Shown here: one piece after another, positions 1 to 5,288 of the stretch
How the letters are laid out: each line of letters opens with the position of its first letter
Position numbering within the stretch: position 1 is the first letter of the stretch
Origin: Bizionia sp.
GTDB lineage: Bacteria; Bacteroidota; Bacteroidia; Flavobacteriales; Flavobacteriaceae
DNA length: 5,288 nucleotides
Direction of reading: 5' to 3'
NCBI GenBank assembly: GCA_018067115.1
Contig: JAGPVI010000277.1
Coordinates: 1-5,288, forward strand
Position numbers and translations under genes: made by a program
Notes under the pieces: model-generated
What the model was told of the DNA's origin: nothing
Databases searched by the model: none
The model's input: only the letters and a program-made list of their open reading frames with translations

Positions 1-14
1 AAAATTTATAAGTA

Positions 15-605
15 ATGGTATTACCAATAGTCGCTTACGGCGATCCAGTTTTAAAACAAAAAGCAAAAGAAATCGCAGAAGATTACCCTAATTTAAAGGC
101 GTTAATAGCGAATATGGAAGAAACGATGCACGGAGCTTTTGGAGTGGGCTTAGCGGCGCCACAAATAGGGCTGCCAATTCGTATGTTTTTGGTAGACGCG
201 TCTCCTTTTGCAGACGACGACGTTTTAGAGGAAGAAGAACGTAAGTTTTTAGAGACCTTTAAACACACCTTTATAAATCCAGTTATTTTAGAGGAATCTG
301 GAGACGAGTGGGCATTTAACGAAGGGTGCCTAAGTATTCCAGACGTTAGAGAAGATGTGTTTAGAAAACCAAATATTAAAGTAGAGTATTTAGATGCCGA
401 TTTTAAACCGCATACCCTAGAGTTATCAGGGTTAGCAGCACGCGTGTTTCAACATGAGTTCGACCATATTGAAGGTATTTTATTTACCGATAAATTGTCG
501 TCGCTTAAAAAACGTCTTATAAAAAGTAAATTACTCAATATTTCAAAAGGAAAAATTGGGGTGGATTACCGCATGCGTTTTCCAAATATGAAAAAGAAAC
601 GATAA
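15..605 (+). CDS. def: Peptide deformylase
   Basis: Removes the formyl group from the N-terminal formyl-methionine of nascent proteins at the ribosome, a step required before methionine aminopeptidase can act. All three signature motifs are present in the 196-residue product: motif I GVGLAAPQIG at residues 43-52, motif II EGCLS at 103-107, and motif III HEFDH at 147-151. Cys105, His147 and His151 are the expected metal ligands and Glu148 the catalytic base, so the enzyme should be active. Between motifs I and II (about residues 62-83) there is a very acidic insertion (DDD and EEEE runs); as far as I know longer segments here are common in Bacteroidota enzymes. The C-terminus (about 161-196) is rich in Lys and Arg; in E. 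coli the C-terminal helix docks on the ribosome, and a similar role here is inference. The ATG at 15 gives the usual MxLPIVAYGDPVL beginning and has an AT-rich leader without a Shine-Dalgarno site. The gene upstream lies outside the window. Confidence 0.97.
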   Translation: MVLPIVAYGDPVLKQKAKEIAEDYPNLKALIANMEETMHGAFGVGLAAPQIGLPIRMFLVDASPFADDDVLEEEERKFLETFKHTFINPVILEESGDEWAFNEGCLSIPDVREDVFRKPNIKVEYLDADFKPHTLELSGLAARVFQHEFDHIEGILFTDKLSSLKKRLIKSKLLNISKGKIGVDYRMRFPNMKKKR

Positions 606-608
606 AAA

Positions 609-640
609 TTTGTAAATAAGAGGCGAACACTTCATATTTG
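609..640 (+). promoter_or_regulatory. Candidate promoter of the DUF5606 gene
   Basis: TTTG at 609-612 and CATATTTG at 633-640, separated by 20 bases, resemble the Bacteroidota/Flavobacterium primary sigma consensus (TTG about -33, TAnnTTTG about -7); the first T of the -7 box is replaced by C. Transcription would start near 646-648, leaving a leader of roughly 15 bases before the ATG at 663. It lies in the 57-base gap after def, where no terminator is seen, so read-through from def is also possible. This is inferred from consensus only. Confidence 0.5.
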
Positions 641-662
641 CAATCTTTAAAAATAATAGACT

Positions 663-1082
663 ATGGGATTAGATAAAATATTAGCAATTTCTGGAAAACC
701 AGGATTATATAAATTAGTCGCACAAACTAGAGGCGGTTTTGTAGCAGAATCATTAATCGATAACCGTCGTGTATCGGTAGGAATACAACAAAACGTTAGT
801 GTTTTAAGTGAGATCGCTATCTACACTTTAGCTGCAGAAGTGCCGCTAAAAGATGTGCTTAATAAAATTAAAGACAAAGAAAATGGAGCACAAACAAGCG
901 TGAGCCATAAAGAAAGTAAAGATAAATTAGAAGAGTATTTCTTTGAAGTATTACCAGATTACGATGAAGATCGTGTGTACGCAAGCGACATTAAAAAAGT
1001 GCTGCAGTGGTATAATATGCTACAAAAAAATGACTTATTAAATTTTGAAGAAGCAGCAGTTACTGCAGACGAAGAAGAATAA
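663..1082 (+). CDS. DUF5606 domain protein, function unknown
   Basis: A 139-residue protein of the DUF5606 family, which I know only from Bacteroidota and for which I know no established function. The family-typical N-terminus (MGLDKILAISGKPGLYKLV, residues 1-19) is followed by a probably beta-rich segment to about residue 55. A second, probably helical part (about 60-125) contains the pattern LPDYDEDRVYASDIKK at 97-112. The tail from 129 is acidic (ends DEEE). There is no signal peptide or membrane segment, so it should be cytosolic. There are no conserved Cys/His clusters or nucleotide-binding loops, so nothing points to an enzyme; a small binding or adaptor role is speculation. It lies between def and mazG, has its own candidate promoter, and is followed by a strong terminator. 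The ATG at 663 matches the usual family start. Confidence 0.9.
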   Translation: MGLDKILAISGKPGLYKLVAQTRGGFVAESLIDNRRVSVGIQQNVSVLSEIAIYTLAAEVPLKDVLNKIKDKENGAQTSVSHKESKDKLEEYFFEVLPDYDEDRVYASDIKKVLQWYNMLQKNDLLNFEEAAVTADEEE

Positions 1083-1104
1083 GTTTTCTCATTTTAAACC
1101 TTTT

Positions 1105-1132
1105 AAAATCCAGCAATTTGCTGGATTTTTTT
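1105..1132 (+). terminator. Intrinsic terminator after the DUF5606 gene
   Basis: A perfect 11-bp stem (AAAATCCAGCA at 1105-1115 with TGCTGGATTTT at 1119-1129) encloses a 3-base loop (ATT) and runs into seven T at 1126-1132. It lies 22 bases past the DUF5606 stop codon. The A-tract on the left arm gives some U-run on the minus strand too, but no minus-strand gene ends here. Confidence 0.87.
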
Positions 1133-1162
1133 GTTTCTACCCTACTAATAATTGTACTTTTA
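1130..1162 (+). promoter_or_regulatory. Candidate mazG promoter touching the terminator
   Basis: TTTG at 1130-1133 and TACTTTTA at 1155-1162, 21 bases apart, fit the flavobacterial TTG / TAnnTTTG pattern with A in place of the last G. The start point would be near 1168-1170, about 10 bases before the mazG ATG at 1179. The -33 box shares its T residues with the terminator of the preceding gene. Consensus-based inference. Confidence 0.5.
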
Positions 1163-1178
1163 CAAAAACATTATTTTC

Positions 1179-1952
1179 ATGAATTCTAGAGCCAGCCAAT
1201 TACAAGCATTCGATCGTTTATTAACTATTATGGACGAGCTAAGAGCGCAATGTCCTTGGGATAAAAAACAAACAATGGAAAGCTTAAGGCCGCTAACTAT
1301 CGAGGAAACTTACGAATTAGGAGATGCCATTTTAGACAACGATTTGGAGGAAGTAAAAAAGGAACTGGGCGATGTGTTGTTGCATTTAGTGTTCTATTCT
1401 AAAATAGGAAGCGAAAAGAAGAGTTTTGATATTGCCGATGTTTGTAATAGTATTTGCGATAAATTAATTCACCGTCACCCGCATATTTATGGTGATGTTA
1501 CCGTAAAAGATGAGGAAGAGGTAAAACGTAATTGGGAAAATCTAAAGTTAAAAGAAGGTAAAAATAGTGTTTTGGAAGGGGTTCCAAAAAGTTTACCGGC
1601 ATTAGTAAAAGCCACGCGAATTCAAGATAAAGTTGCTGGTGTAGGTTTCGATTGGGAACAGCCCGAGCAAGTATGGGAAAAAGTAGAGGAGGAGCTAGCA
1701 GAGTTTAAGGTAGAAGTGGCTAAAAACGATAAAGACGCTATGGAAAATGAGTTTGGTGACGTTTTATTCTCTTTAGTTAATTATGCTCGTTTTTTAGAAA
1801 TAAACCCAGAGAATGCTCTAGAGCGTACGAACAAAAAATTTAAATCGCGCTTTGAATATTTAGAGATTAAAGCCAAAAGTTTAAACAAAGAATTAAAGGA
1901 TATGACCCTTGCAGAAATGGATGTGTTTTGGGAAGAAGCAAAAAAACTTTAA
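1179..1952 (+). CDS. mazG: Nucleoside triphosphate pyrophosphohydrolase MazG
   Basis: Hydrolyses (d)NTPs to the monophosphate and pyrophosphate; in E. coli it cleans nucleotide pools and lowers (p)ppGpp during starvation. The 257-residue product is a full-length two-domain MazG. The N-terminal domain has CPWD at 25-28, the EExxE metal-binding motif EETYE at 42-46, and its partner ExxD at Glu62/Asp65 (in KKELGDVLLH). A linker carries HRHPHIYG at 98-105 and an NWENLK segment near 118-123. The C-terminal domain has RIQDKVAGVGFDW at 147-159, acidic EEELAE at 170-175, and ExxD at Glu191/Asp194 (ENEFGDVLF), followed by the usual NxKFxxRF-type helix (218-225). Both Mg-binding acidic sets look intact. 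I chose the ATG at 1179, giving MNSRASQLQAFDRLL, because an in-frame TTG at 1152 lies inside the candidate promoter and adds nine non-family residues. No mazEF toxin-antitoxin genes are next to it, so the role here is probably housekeeping nucleotide sanitation. Confidence 0.96.
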   Translation: MNSRASQLQAFDRLLTIMDELRAQCPWDKKQTMESLRPLTIEETYELGDAILDNDLEEVKKELGDVLLHLVFYSKIGSEKKSFDIADVCNSICDKLIHRHPHIYGDVTVKDEEEVKRNWENLKLKEGKNSVLEGVPKSLPALVKATRIQDKVAGVGFDWEQPEQVWEKVEEELAEFKVEVAKNDKDAMENEFGDVLFSLVNYARFLEINPENALERTNKKFKSRFEYLEIKAKSLNKELKDMTLAEMDVFWEEAKKL

Positions 1953-2026
1953 TTTTTTTCGACTTTAAAAGTCCAAAATGGTTTTTACTGCGTATATAAT
2001 ACTAAATGGCATCATCTTTCATAGGT

Positions 2027-2114
2027 AAATAATTGGTTAATAGCATAAACTTTTAAGATGTCATTTTTATAGATAAATTATTTCTTTATTCTTAATACAA
2101 GAAATAATTGGTTA
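2027..2114. repeat. 13-bp direct repeat with an inverted partial copy
   Basis: AAATAATTGGTTA occurs exactly at 2027-2039 and again at 2102-2114, 75 bases apart. Between them AATTATTTC (2076-2084) is the reverse complement of GAAATAATT (2101-2109) and could form a 9-bp stem with a 16-base loop; it could pair for 8 bases with the first copy instead. All copies are very AT-rich, so chance is a serious alternative. No protein or element is known to me for this motif. Confidence 0.4.
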
Positions 2115-2130
2115 GTTTAGTTAGGAGTCA

Positions 2131-2171
2131 AAATCCTGCTTGTCGTTTAGATAAGCAGGATTTGATTTTTT
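2131..2171 (+). terminator. Terminator-like hairpin, probable end of mazG transcript
   Basis: An 11-bp perfect stem (AAATCCTGCTT at 2131-2141 with AAGCAGGATTT at 2153-2163) can be extended by one G-T wobble and two further pairs to leave a 5-base loop (GTTTA). After GA comes a run of six T at 2166-2171. It is the first good plus-strand terminator past the mazG stop, 178 bases away. The left arm also begins with an A-run (2130-2133), so it may act weakly in the other direction. Confidence 0.7.
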
Positions 2172-2228
2172 ATATAAGGATGGAATTATTGTACCAATCA
2201 TTGCAACTTTCTCCTTTGTTTATTAAAC

Positions 2229-2259
2229 AAAAAAAAGACCCACAGTGTGAGTCTTTTTT
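2229..2259 (-). terminator. Intrinsic terminator of the DUF349 gene, possibly bidirectional
   Basis: Arms 2231-2239 and 2251-2259 pair for nine bases, followed inward by one imperfect position (2240/2250) and three more pairs around a 3-base loop at 2244-2246. In minus-strand RNA the imperfect position is a U-G wobble, giving a continuous 13-bp stem followed by eight U; in plus-strand RNA the same position is an A-C mismatch. It begins 20 bases beyond the DUF349 stop, so its main job is ending that transcript, with possible back-up for plus-strand transcripts. Confidence 0.85.
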
Positions 2260-2279
2260 CTAAAATTTAATACTATAAT

Positions 2280-4205
2280 CTAGTATAAGTCTTTTATCTT
2301 TCTAAGTTTCGATTTCCAAATTTCTAAAGCTTCTTTTTGCTTTTTAATGTTATCATAAACAGATTTCACTAAAGGATTTGTTTTATCGGGGTTATTAAAG
2401 AACTGTAGATTATTTTCTAATTGGATAATTTCAGATTTAATGTCATCAACCTTTTTTCTAATAAAAGAACGTTCATTGTCTAATACTCTAGAGTCTTCAG
2501 CCGAAGATAAATCTTGAAGTTTGTTTTCAAATTTCAGCATTTCGACTTCTTTTTTATTCATATCTAAATTATTGAATAAACCGTCTAAAGTAGCATTGAA
2601 GTCGTTTTCTATTTTGCGTTTTTTACCAGGTACACGTCCAATGTTTTTCCATTGTGAGATATAACCGGTTATTGTTGCTAAATCGGCTTTTTGCTCTCCT
2701 TTTAACTGTACCTCTTTAACTTCTTTTAAAAGCGTTTCTTTTTCAGTAAGCGCTTGCTCTTCTTCGGCACTTGCGGCATTTCTTAATTGGTGAACACGAT
2801 CGAAGTAATGGTTACAAGCCGCTTTAAACTGTTTCCAGATTTTGTCGCTGTCTTTTCTTGGCACGTGCCCAATACGCTTCCAATCGCCTTGAATTTTCTT
2901 CATTAAAGGCGTAACCGTATCGAAATCTTCACTGTCTTTATTGTCTTCGGCGGTTTTAATAAGTGCTTGCTTTTTACTTAAATTATCGAATTGATCTTTC
3001 TTTAAGTTTTTATAAAATGCATTTTTACTTCTGTTAAAAGCACGTACAGCTTCTTTAAACTTTGTCCAAGTAGCTTCATTAACCTTTATAGGTACTTTAC
3101 CGGCTTTAAAAAAGGCATTTCTTAAGGTTTCAACTTCCTTAATTTTATTTTGCCACTCGCTGTGCGATTTTACTTCTTGAGTAGAGAGTGCTTCAATTTT
3201 AGCAATAATGTCGTGTTTTACGATAAGGTTTTCCTCGTAAATTTCATCTTGCTTATCGTAATAATCTTGGCGTTTGTCATTAATTACTTTTGTGGCTTGC
3301 TTAAAACGATCCCAAATTAAATCGCGATGTTCTTTGGCAACAGGACCTAAATCCTCTTTCCATAATTTATGTAAAACCTGTAATTCTCTAAAAGAGCGGT
3401 TAGTATTATCGTCTGCCGCTAATTCTTCAGCGCGATCTATAATTTTAATCTTCTGAATAAGATTATGTTCAAAATCTTTATCGCGTAAGTCACGATCTAA
3501 ATGTAGTAATTCGTAAAAACGCTCCACATTAAAGTGGTAGCTATTCCAAGCATTATTGTATTTGTCCCTAGGAATTGGTCCGGCACTTTTCCAACGGTCT
3601 TGAAGATCCTTAAATGCTTTATACTTCGAGTTCATGGAAGTTTCTGCATCGTCAGTTAAGGCTTTGATTTCCTCAATAATTTCTAAACGTGTTCCTAAAT
3701 TACTTTTTAAGTTTTTTTCAAGTCCGTTATAATACGCACTAGTTCGAGATCTGTACTCTTTATACGCTTCATTAAAAGCGCGTTTTATAGGCGTAGAATA
3801 TTTAAAATCTATTTCGTTACCTCCCTGGCTAATAAATTCTTCTTTCTTTTCTTCTAATAAGCTGTTGAATTGGTCATTAAATTCATTTTTAATACCTTCA
3901 ACATGTGTTTTTATAGCTTGAACCTTGTGATTTTTAAGCAAGTTCTCAAGTTCGATAACCAATTCGTCCAATGATAGCTCTGGGTAATCTTTTAATTCTA
4001 TAGAATGCCTTTCGCTATTGTCTTCGTCTTCTGCATCTTCTGCATTGGAAGCATCGATTTCGTTTAAAACGGCGTCTACATCTGCTTCATTTACAGCGTT
4101 TTCGTTGTTGTTTTCTGGTTGAGATTCAACGGTATTACGAGACTCTAATTGGTCTGTATTCTCTTGTTTTCCATCTGCATTTTGCAGGTTATCTTGCTCT
4201 GACAT
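2280..4205 (-). CDS. DUF349 repeat protein, function unknown
   Basis: A 641-residue soluble protein built from DUF349 repeats. Residues 1 to about 70 are low-complexity and strongly acidic (Asp, Glu, Asn, Gln, Ser), probably disordered. Then come five helical repeats with the pattern W-K-x-x-G-x-x-P-(15 residues after the first W)-W-x-x-F: Trp205/Trp220, Trp282/Trp298, Phe365/Trp380, Trp442/Trp457 and Trp519/Asn534. Repeat 3 has Phe for the first Trp and repeat 5 has lost the second Trp. A sixth, more decayed copy may lie around 130-165 (FNEAYKEYRSRTSAYYNGLE). Residues about 545-641 are highly charged and probably coiled coil. There is no signal peptide or membrane helix, so it should be cytosolic. 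I know no established function; nucleic-acid or ribosome binding would be a guess. The ATG at 4205 (MSEQDNLQ) is preferred over an in-frame GTG at 4229, which adds hydrophobic residues not fitting the acidic start. It follows aroE after 109 bases and has its own candidate promoter. Confidence 0.92.
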   Translation of the reverse strand: MSEQDNLQNADGKQENTDQLESRNTVESQPENNNENAVNEADVDAVLNEIDASNAEDAEDEDNSERHSIELKDYPELSLDELVIELENLLKNHKVQAIKTHVEGIKNEFNDQFNSLLEEKKEEFISQGGNEIDFKYSTPIKRAFNEAYKEYRSRTSAYYNGLEKNLKSNLGTRLEIIEEIKALTDDAETSMNSKYKAFKDLQDRWKSAGPIPRDKYNNAWNSYHFNVERFYELLHLDRDLRDKDFEHNLIQKIKIIDRAEELAADDNTNRSFRELQVLHKLWKEDLGPVAKEHRDLIWDRFKQATKVINDKRQDYYDKQDEIYEENLIVKHDIIAKIEALSTQEVKSHSEWQNKIKEVETLRNAFFKAGKVPIKVNEATWTKFKEAVRAFNRSKNAFYKNLKKDQFDNLSKKQALIKTAEDNKDSEDFDTVTPLMKKIQGDWKRIGHVPRKDSDKIWKQFKAACNHYFDRVHQLRNAASAEEEQALTEKETLLKEVKEVQLKGEQKADLATITGYISQWKNIGRVPGKKRKIENDFNATLDGLFNNLDMNKKEVEMLKFENKLQDLSSAEDSRVLDNERSFIRKKVDDIKSEIIQLENNLQFFNNPDKTNPLVKSVYDNIKKQKEALEIWKSKLRKIKDLY

Positions 4206-4245
4206 TGTTAAAATGTTAAGGGTTATCACTTAATAATTTAGACTT

Positions 4246-4275
4246 TAAAGATACTAAAAGTTCAGTATTTACAAA
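4246..4275 (-). promoter_or_regulatory. Candidate promoter of the DUF349 gene
   Basis: Read on the minus strand, TTTG (4275-4272) and TATCTTTA (4253-4246) are 18 bases apart and resemble the flavobacterial TTG / TAnnTTTG promoter, with A for the last G. The start point would be near 4239, leaving a leader of about 34 bases. No convincing terminator separates aroE from this gene, so this would be an additional internal promoter. Consensus-based only. Confidence 0.5.
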
Positions 4276-4314
4276 GGGCTAAGTAATTAATATTAAAGAC
4301 TTTTTAATCCAAGT

Positions 4315-5052
4315 TTATGTATTCCAAATCTCCCATGCTTTTTCGGCTTGGAATTCAAGCATTTTTAAACCGTTAATAATTGTAGCGTTTTGTTTTTCTC
4401 CTAAAGATAAAAATAGCGTTTTCTCTGGATTATAAATTAAATCGAATACAATGTGTTTATCGGTAATGCGTTGATATGGAATTTTTGGGCAGGCATCTGT
4501 ATTTGGATGCGTTCCTAAAGGGGTACAGTTTATAATTAATAAATTGCTTTTTATATCTTCTTCGGTAAGTGATTTATAGGTTAGCGATTTATTATTTGAA
4601 GCTACTCGCGATACAAATTTAAAATTGATATTAAGTGTTTCCAGGGCATAGGCAACCGCCTTACTAGCACCTCCAGTGCCAAGAATTAATGCTTCTGTGT
4701 GATACGGTTTTAAAAAGGGCTGCAGTGCTTGTTTAAATCCAAAATAATCGGTGTTATAGCCAATATACCTTCCGGTTTTGTCAATTTTAATCGTATTTAC
4801 AGCACCTATACGCTCAGCATCGGGACTTAAAGCATCTAGATGAGGAATAATCGCTTCTTTATAAGGGATAGTAACATTTAAGCCTTTTAAATGAGGCGTG
4901 TGTTTTACAGAGTCGTTAAAGGCGTTAATAGTTTCAATGTCAAAGTTTACGTAGGAAGCATCGGCAATGGCTTCGGCTTCAAATTTATTTTTAAAATACG
5001 TTCGCGAAAAAGAGTAGTCTATATTTTTTCCAATTAAACCAAATTTACGCAT
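4315..5052 (-). CDS. aroE: Shikimate dehydrogenase (NADP+)
   Basis: Reduces 3-dehydroshikimate to shikimate with NADPH, the fourth step of the chorismate pathway to aromatic amino acids and folate. The 245-residue product is somewhat shorter than the E. coli enzyme (272) but has every key element. Shikimate-binding serines lie in YSFSRTYF (13-20). NVTIPYK (59-65) supplies catalytic Lys65, GAVNT is at 84-88, and GYNTDYFG (98-105) supplies catalytic Asp102. The nucleotide-binding loop is LGTGGAS (124-130), followed by SR at 148-149, a plausible 2'-phosphate contact. NCTPLGT is at 175-181, FDLIYNP at 203-209, and NGLKMLEFQA at 227-236 includes the substrate-contacting Gln235. The ATG at 5052 is chosen because MRKFGLIGK is the usual family start and AAGG lies 7 bases upstream; an in-frame ATG at 5076 would add eight residues and lie deeper in the upstream gene. 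It overlaps the DUF368 stop by 8 bases (ATGCGTAA), suggesting translational coupling. Confidence 0.96.
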   Translation of the reverse strand: MRKFGLIGKNIDYSFSRTYFKNKFEAEAIADASYVNFDIETINAFNDSVKHTPHLKGLNVTIPYKEAIIPHLDALSPDAERIGAVNTIKIDKTGRYIGYNTDYFGFKQALQPFLKPYHTEALILGTGGASKAVAYALETLNINFKFVSRVASNNKSLTYKSLTEEDIKSNLLIINCTPLGTHPNTDACPKIPYQRITDKHIVFDLIYNPEKTLFLSLGEKQNATIINGLKMLEFQAEKAWEIWNT

Positions 5053-5288
5053 GAGAATTCCTTGTTTTATGTCCATAGTACTCTAGGGCTAAAACGATAA
5101 TAATACCTACGATAACATAGGAAATCGCTATTGCTGTTTCTGTATTTAATTCTGGTAAAAAGCGCTCGTAGTTTGCTATAATATGTTTACCGTTAGAGTC
5201 TTGCATGATCGTTCCGGCTGTGTCGGTTTTATAAATTGTTGTTTTCCAGGGCCATACAACGCCTAGTGACCCCACAATAAATCCTAAA
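5045..5288 (-). CDS. DUF368 membrane protein, C-terminal end (partial)
   Basis: Only the last 80 residues are in the window; the frame stays open to the right edge (it reads LGFIVGSLGVVWPWK), so the start lies beyond 5288. The GSLGVVWPWK segment is characteristic of the C-terminal part of DUF368 proteins. It is followed by a polar loop of about 35 residues (with DSNGK) and one last transmembrane helix (about TAIAISYVIVGIIIVLALEY), ending in a short basic tail (GHKTRNSHA). DUF368 proteins are polytopic inner-membrane proteins; members called PopT have been linked to recycling undecaprenyl phosphate, the lipid carrier for wall and glycan synthesis, across the membrane. Assigning that role here is by family only. 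Its stop codon lies inside the first codons of aroE, an 8-base overlap. A GTG at 5275 is internal, not the start. Confidence 0.85.
   Translation of the reverse strand, partial: LGFIVGSLGVVWPWKTTIYKTDTAGTIMQDSNGKHIIANYERFLPELNTETAIAISYVIVGIIIVLALEYYGHKTRNSHA
5058..5063 (-). promoter_or_regulatory. Possible ribosome binding site of aroE
   Basis: AAGGAA read on the minus strand (5063-5058) sits five bases from the ATG at 5052; its AAGG core is seven bases away. It supports the shorter aroE start. Shine-Dalgarno use is generally weak in Bacteroidota and the other genes here lack one, so coupling to the terminating ribosome of the upstream gene may matter more. Confidence 0.4.

Larger units (their letters stand above)
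1953..2279. other. Convergent intergenic region, 327 bases, no credible gene
   Basis: The gap between the convergent mazG and DUF349 genes. It holds two hairpin terminators (listed separately) and a short AT-rich repeat family near 2027-2114. The longest plausible reading frame is 27 codons (ATG at 2180) and runs through a terminator, so it is not called. No tRNA, rRNA, IS end or CRISPR-like array is visible. About 180 bases of mazG 3' sequence precede the first hairpin, an unusually long tail for a compact genome; what it does, if anything, cannot be told from the sequence. Confidence 0.8.

Noticed and set aside
83..268. 61-codon minus-strand open frame
   Set aside because: Lies entirely antisense within def, low-complexity Ser/Lys-rich translation, no family likeness; a shadow of the def coding sequence.
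1152..1178. Upstream TTG start for mazG
   Set aside because: It falls within the candidate promoter and adds nine residues (MYFYKNIIF) before the normal MazG beginning.
1961..1973. GACTTT-A-AAAGTC palindrome just after mazG as its terminator
   Set aside because: Mostly A/T pairs, with a realistic stem of only four base pairs, and the T-run lies before rather than after it on the plus strand.
1995..2000. TATAAT box in the intergenic region
   Set aside because: Not the flavobacterial -7 type, no TTG at suitable distance upstream, and no gene downstream for it to serve.
2180..2263. 27-codon ATG frame on the plus strand between the two terminators
   Set aside because: It runs through the terminator hairpin and its Lys/Phe-rich end is just the A and T tracts; the AAGG is too close to the ATG to serve as a ribosome site, and no promoter is seen.
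3274..3456. 60-codon plus-strand open frame
   Set aside because: Lies antisense inside the DUF349 gene, whose own frame is clearly coding; no recognisable features.
4206..4229. GTG start for the DUF349 gene eight codons upstream
   Set aside because: Adds a hydrophobic MITLNILT ahead of an otherwise typical acidic MSEQDN start; not a signal peptide and no ribosome site.
5053..5076. Upstream ATG start for aroE
   Set aside because: Would add MDIKQGIL and deepen the overlap with DUF368 to 32 bases; MRKFGLIG at 5052 matches the family start and has AAGG at good spacing.
5045..5275. A complete 76-residue one-helix membrane protein starting at GTG 5275
   Set aside because: The frame stays open upstream to the window edge and the first residues belong to the conserved C-terminal DUF368 segment, so this is the end of a longer gene.

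Overview
This is an AT-rich stretch of ordinary bacterial chromosome, almost certainly from Bacteroidota and most likely from a marine-type Flavobacteriaceae member. The grounds are the Bacteroidota-restricted DUF5606 protein, the flavobacterial style of the Def, MazG and AroE proteins, mostly absent Shine-Dalgarno sequences with A/T-rich leaders, and putative promoters of the TTTG-N18..21-TAnnTTT(G/A) kind. I cannot name a genus or species from sequence alone.

Left half, plus strand (1-1952): peptide deformylase (def), a DUF5606 protein of unknown function, and the NTP pyrophosphohydrolase mazG. No terminator is visible between def and the DUF5606 gene, but the latter has a good candidate promoter of its own. 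A strong intrinsic terminator follows the DUF5606 gene, and a candidate mazG promoter starts directly in its T-tract. The three genes therefore sit together but need not be one transcript.

Middle (1953-2279): a 327-base convergent intergenic region without a credible gene. It has a plus-strand terminator-like hairpin about 180 bases beyond mazG, and a second terminator just past the end of the opposing gene whose pairing is better on the minus strand. A short AT-rich repeat occurs twice directly and once inverted in the long mazG 3' region.

Right half, minus strand (read 5288 to 2280): the C-terminus of a DUF368 membrane protein (a family linked to undecaprenyl-phosphate recycling), overlapping by 8 bases with shikimate dehydrogenase (aroE). 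After a 109-base gap with its own candidate promoter comes a large DUF349-repeat protein of unknown function. The DUF368-aroE pair looks translationally coupled; the DUF349 gene may be partly co-transcribed with them.

No mobile element, CRISPR array, RNA gene or defence module is visible. The gene content looks like vertically inherited core genome, and I do not see a new multi-gene system. The most interesting items are the two uncharacterised proteins: the DUF349 protein with its regular 77-residue repeat, and the DUF5606 protein beside def and mazG.
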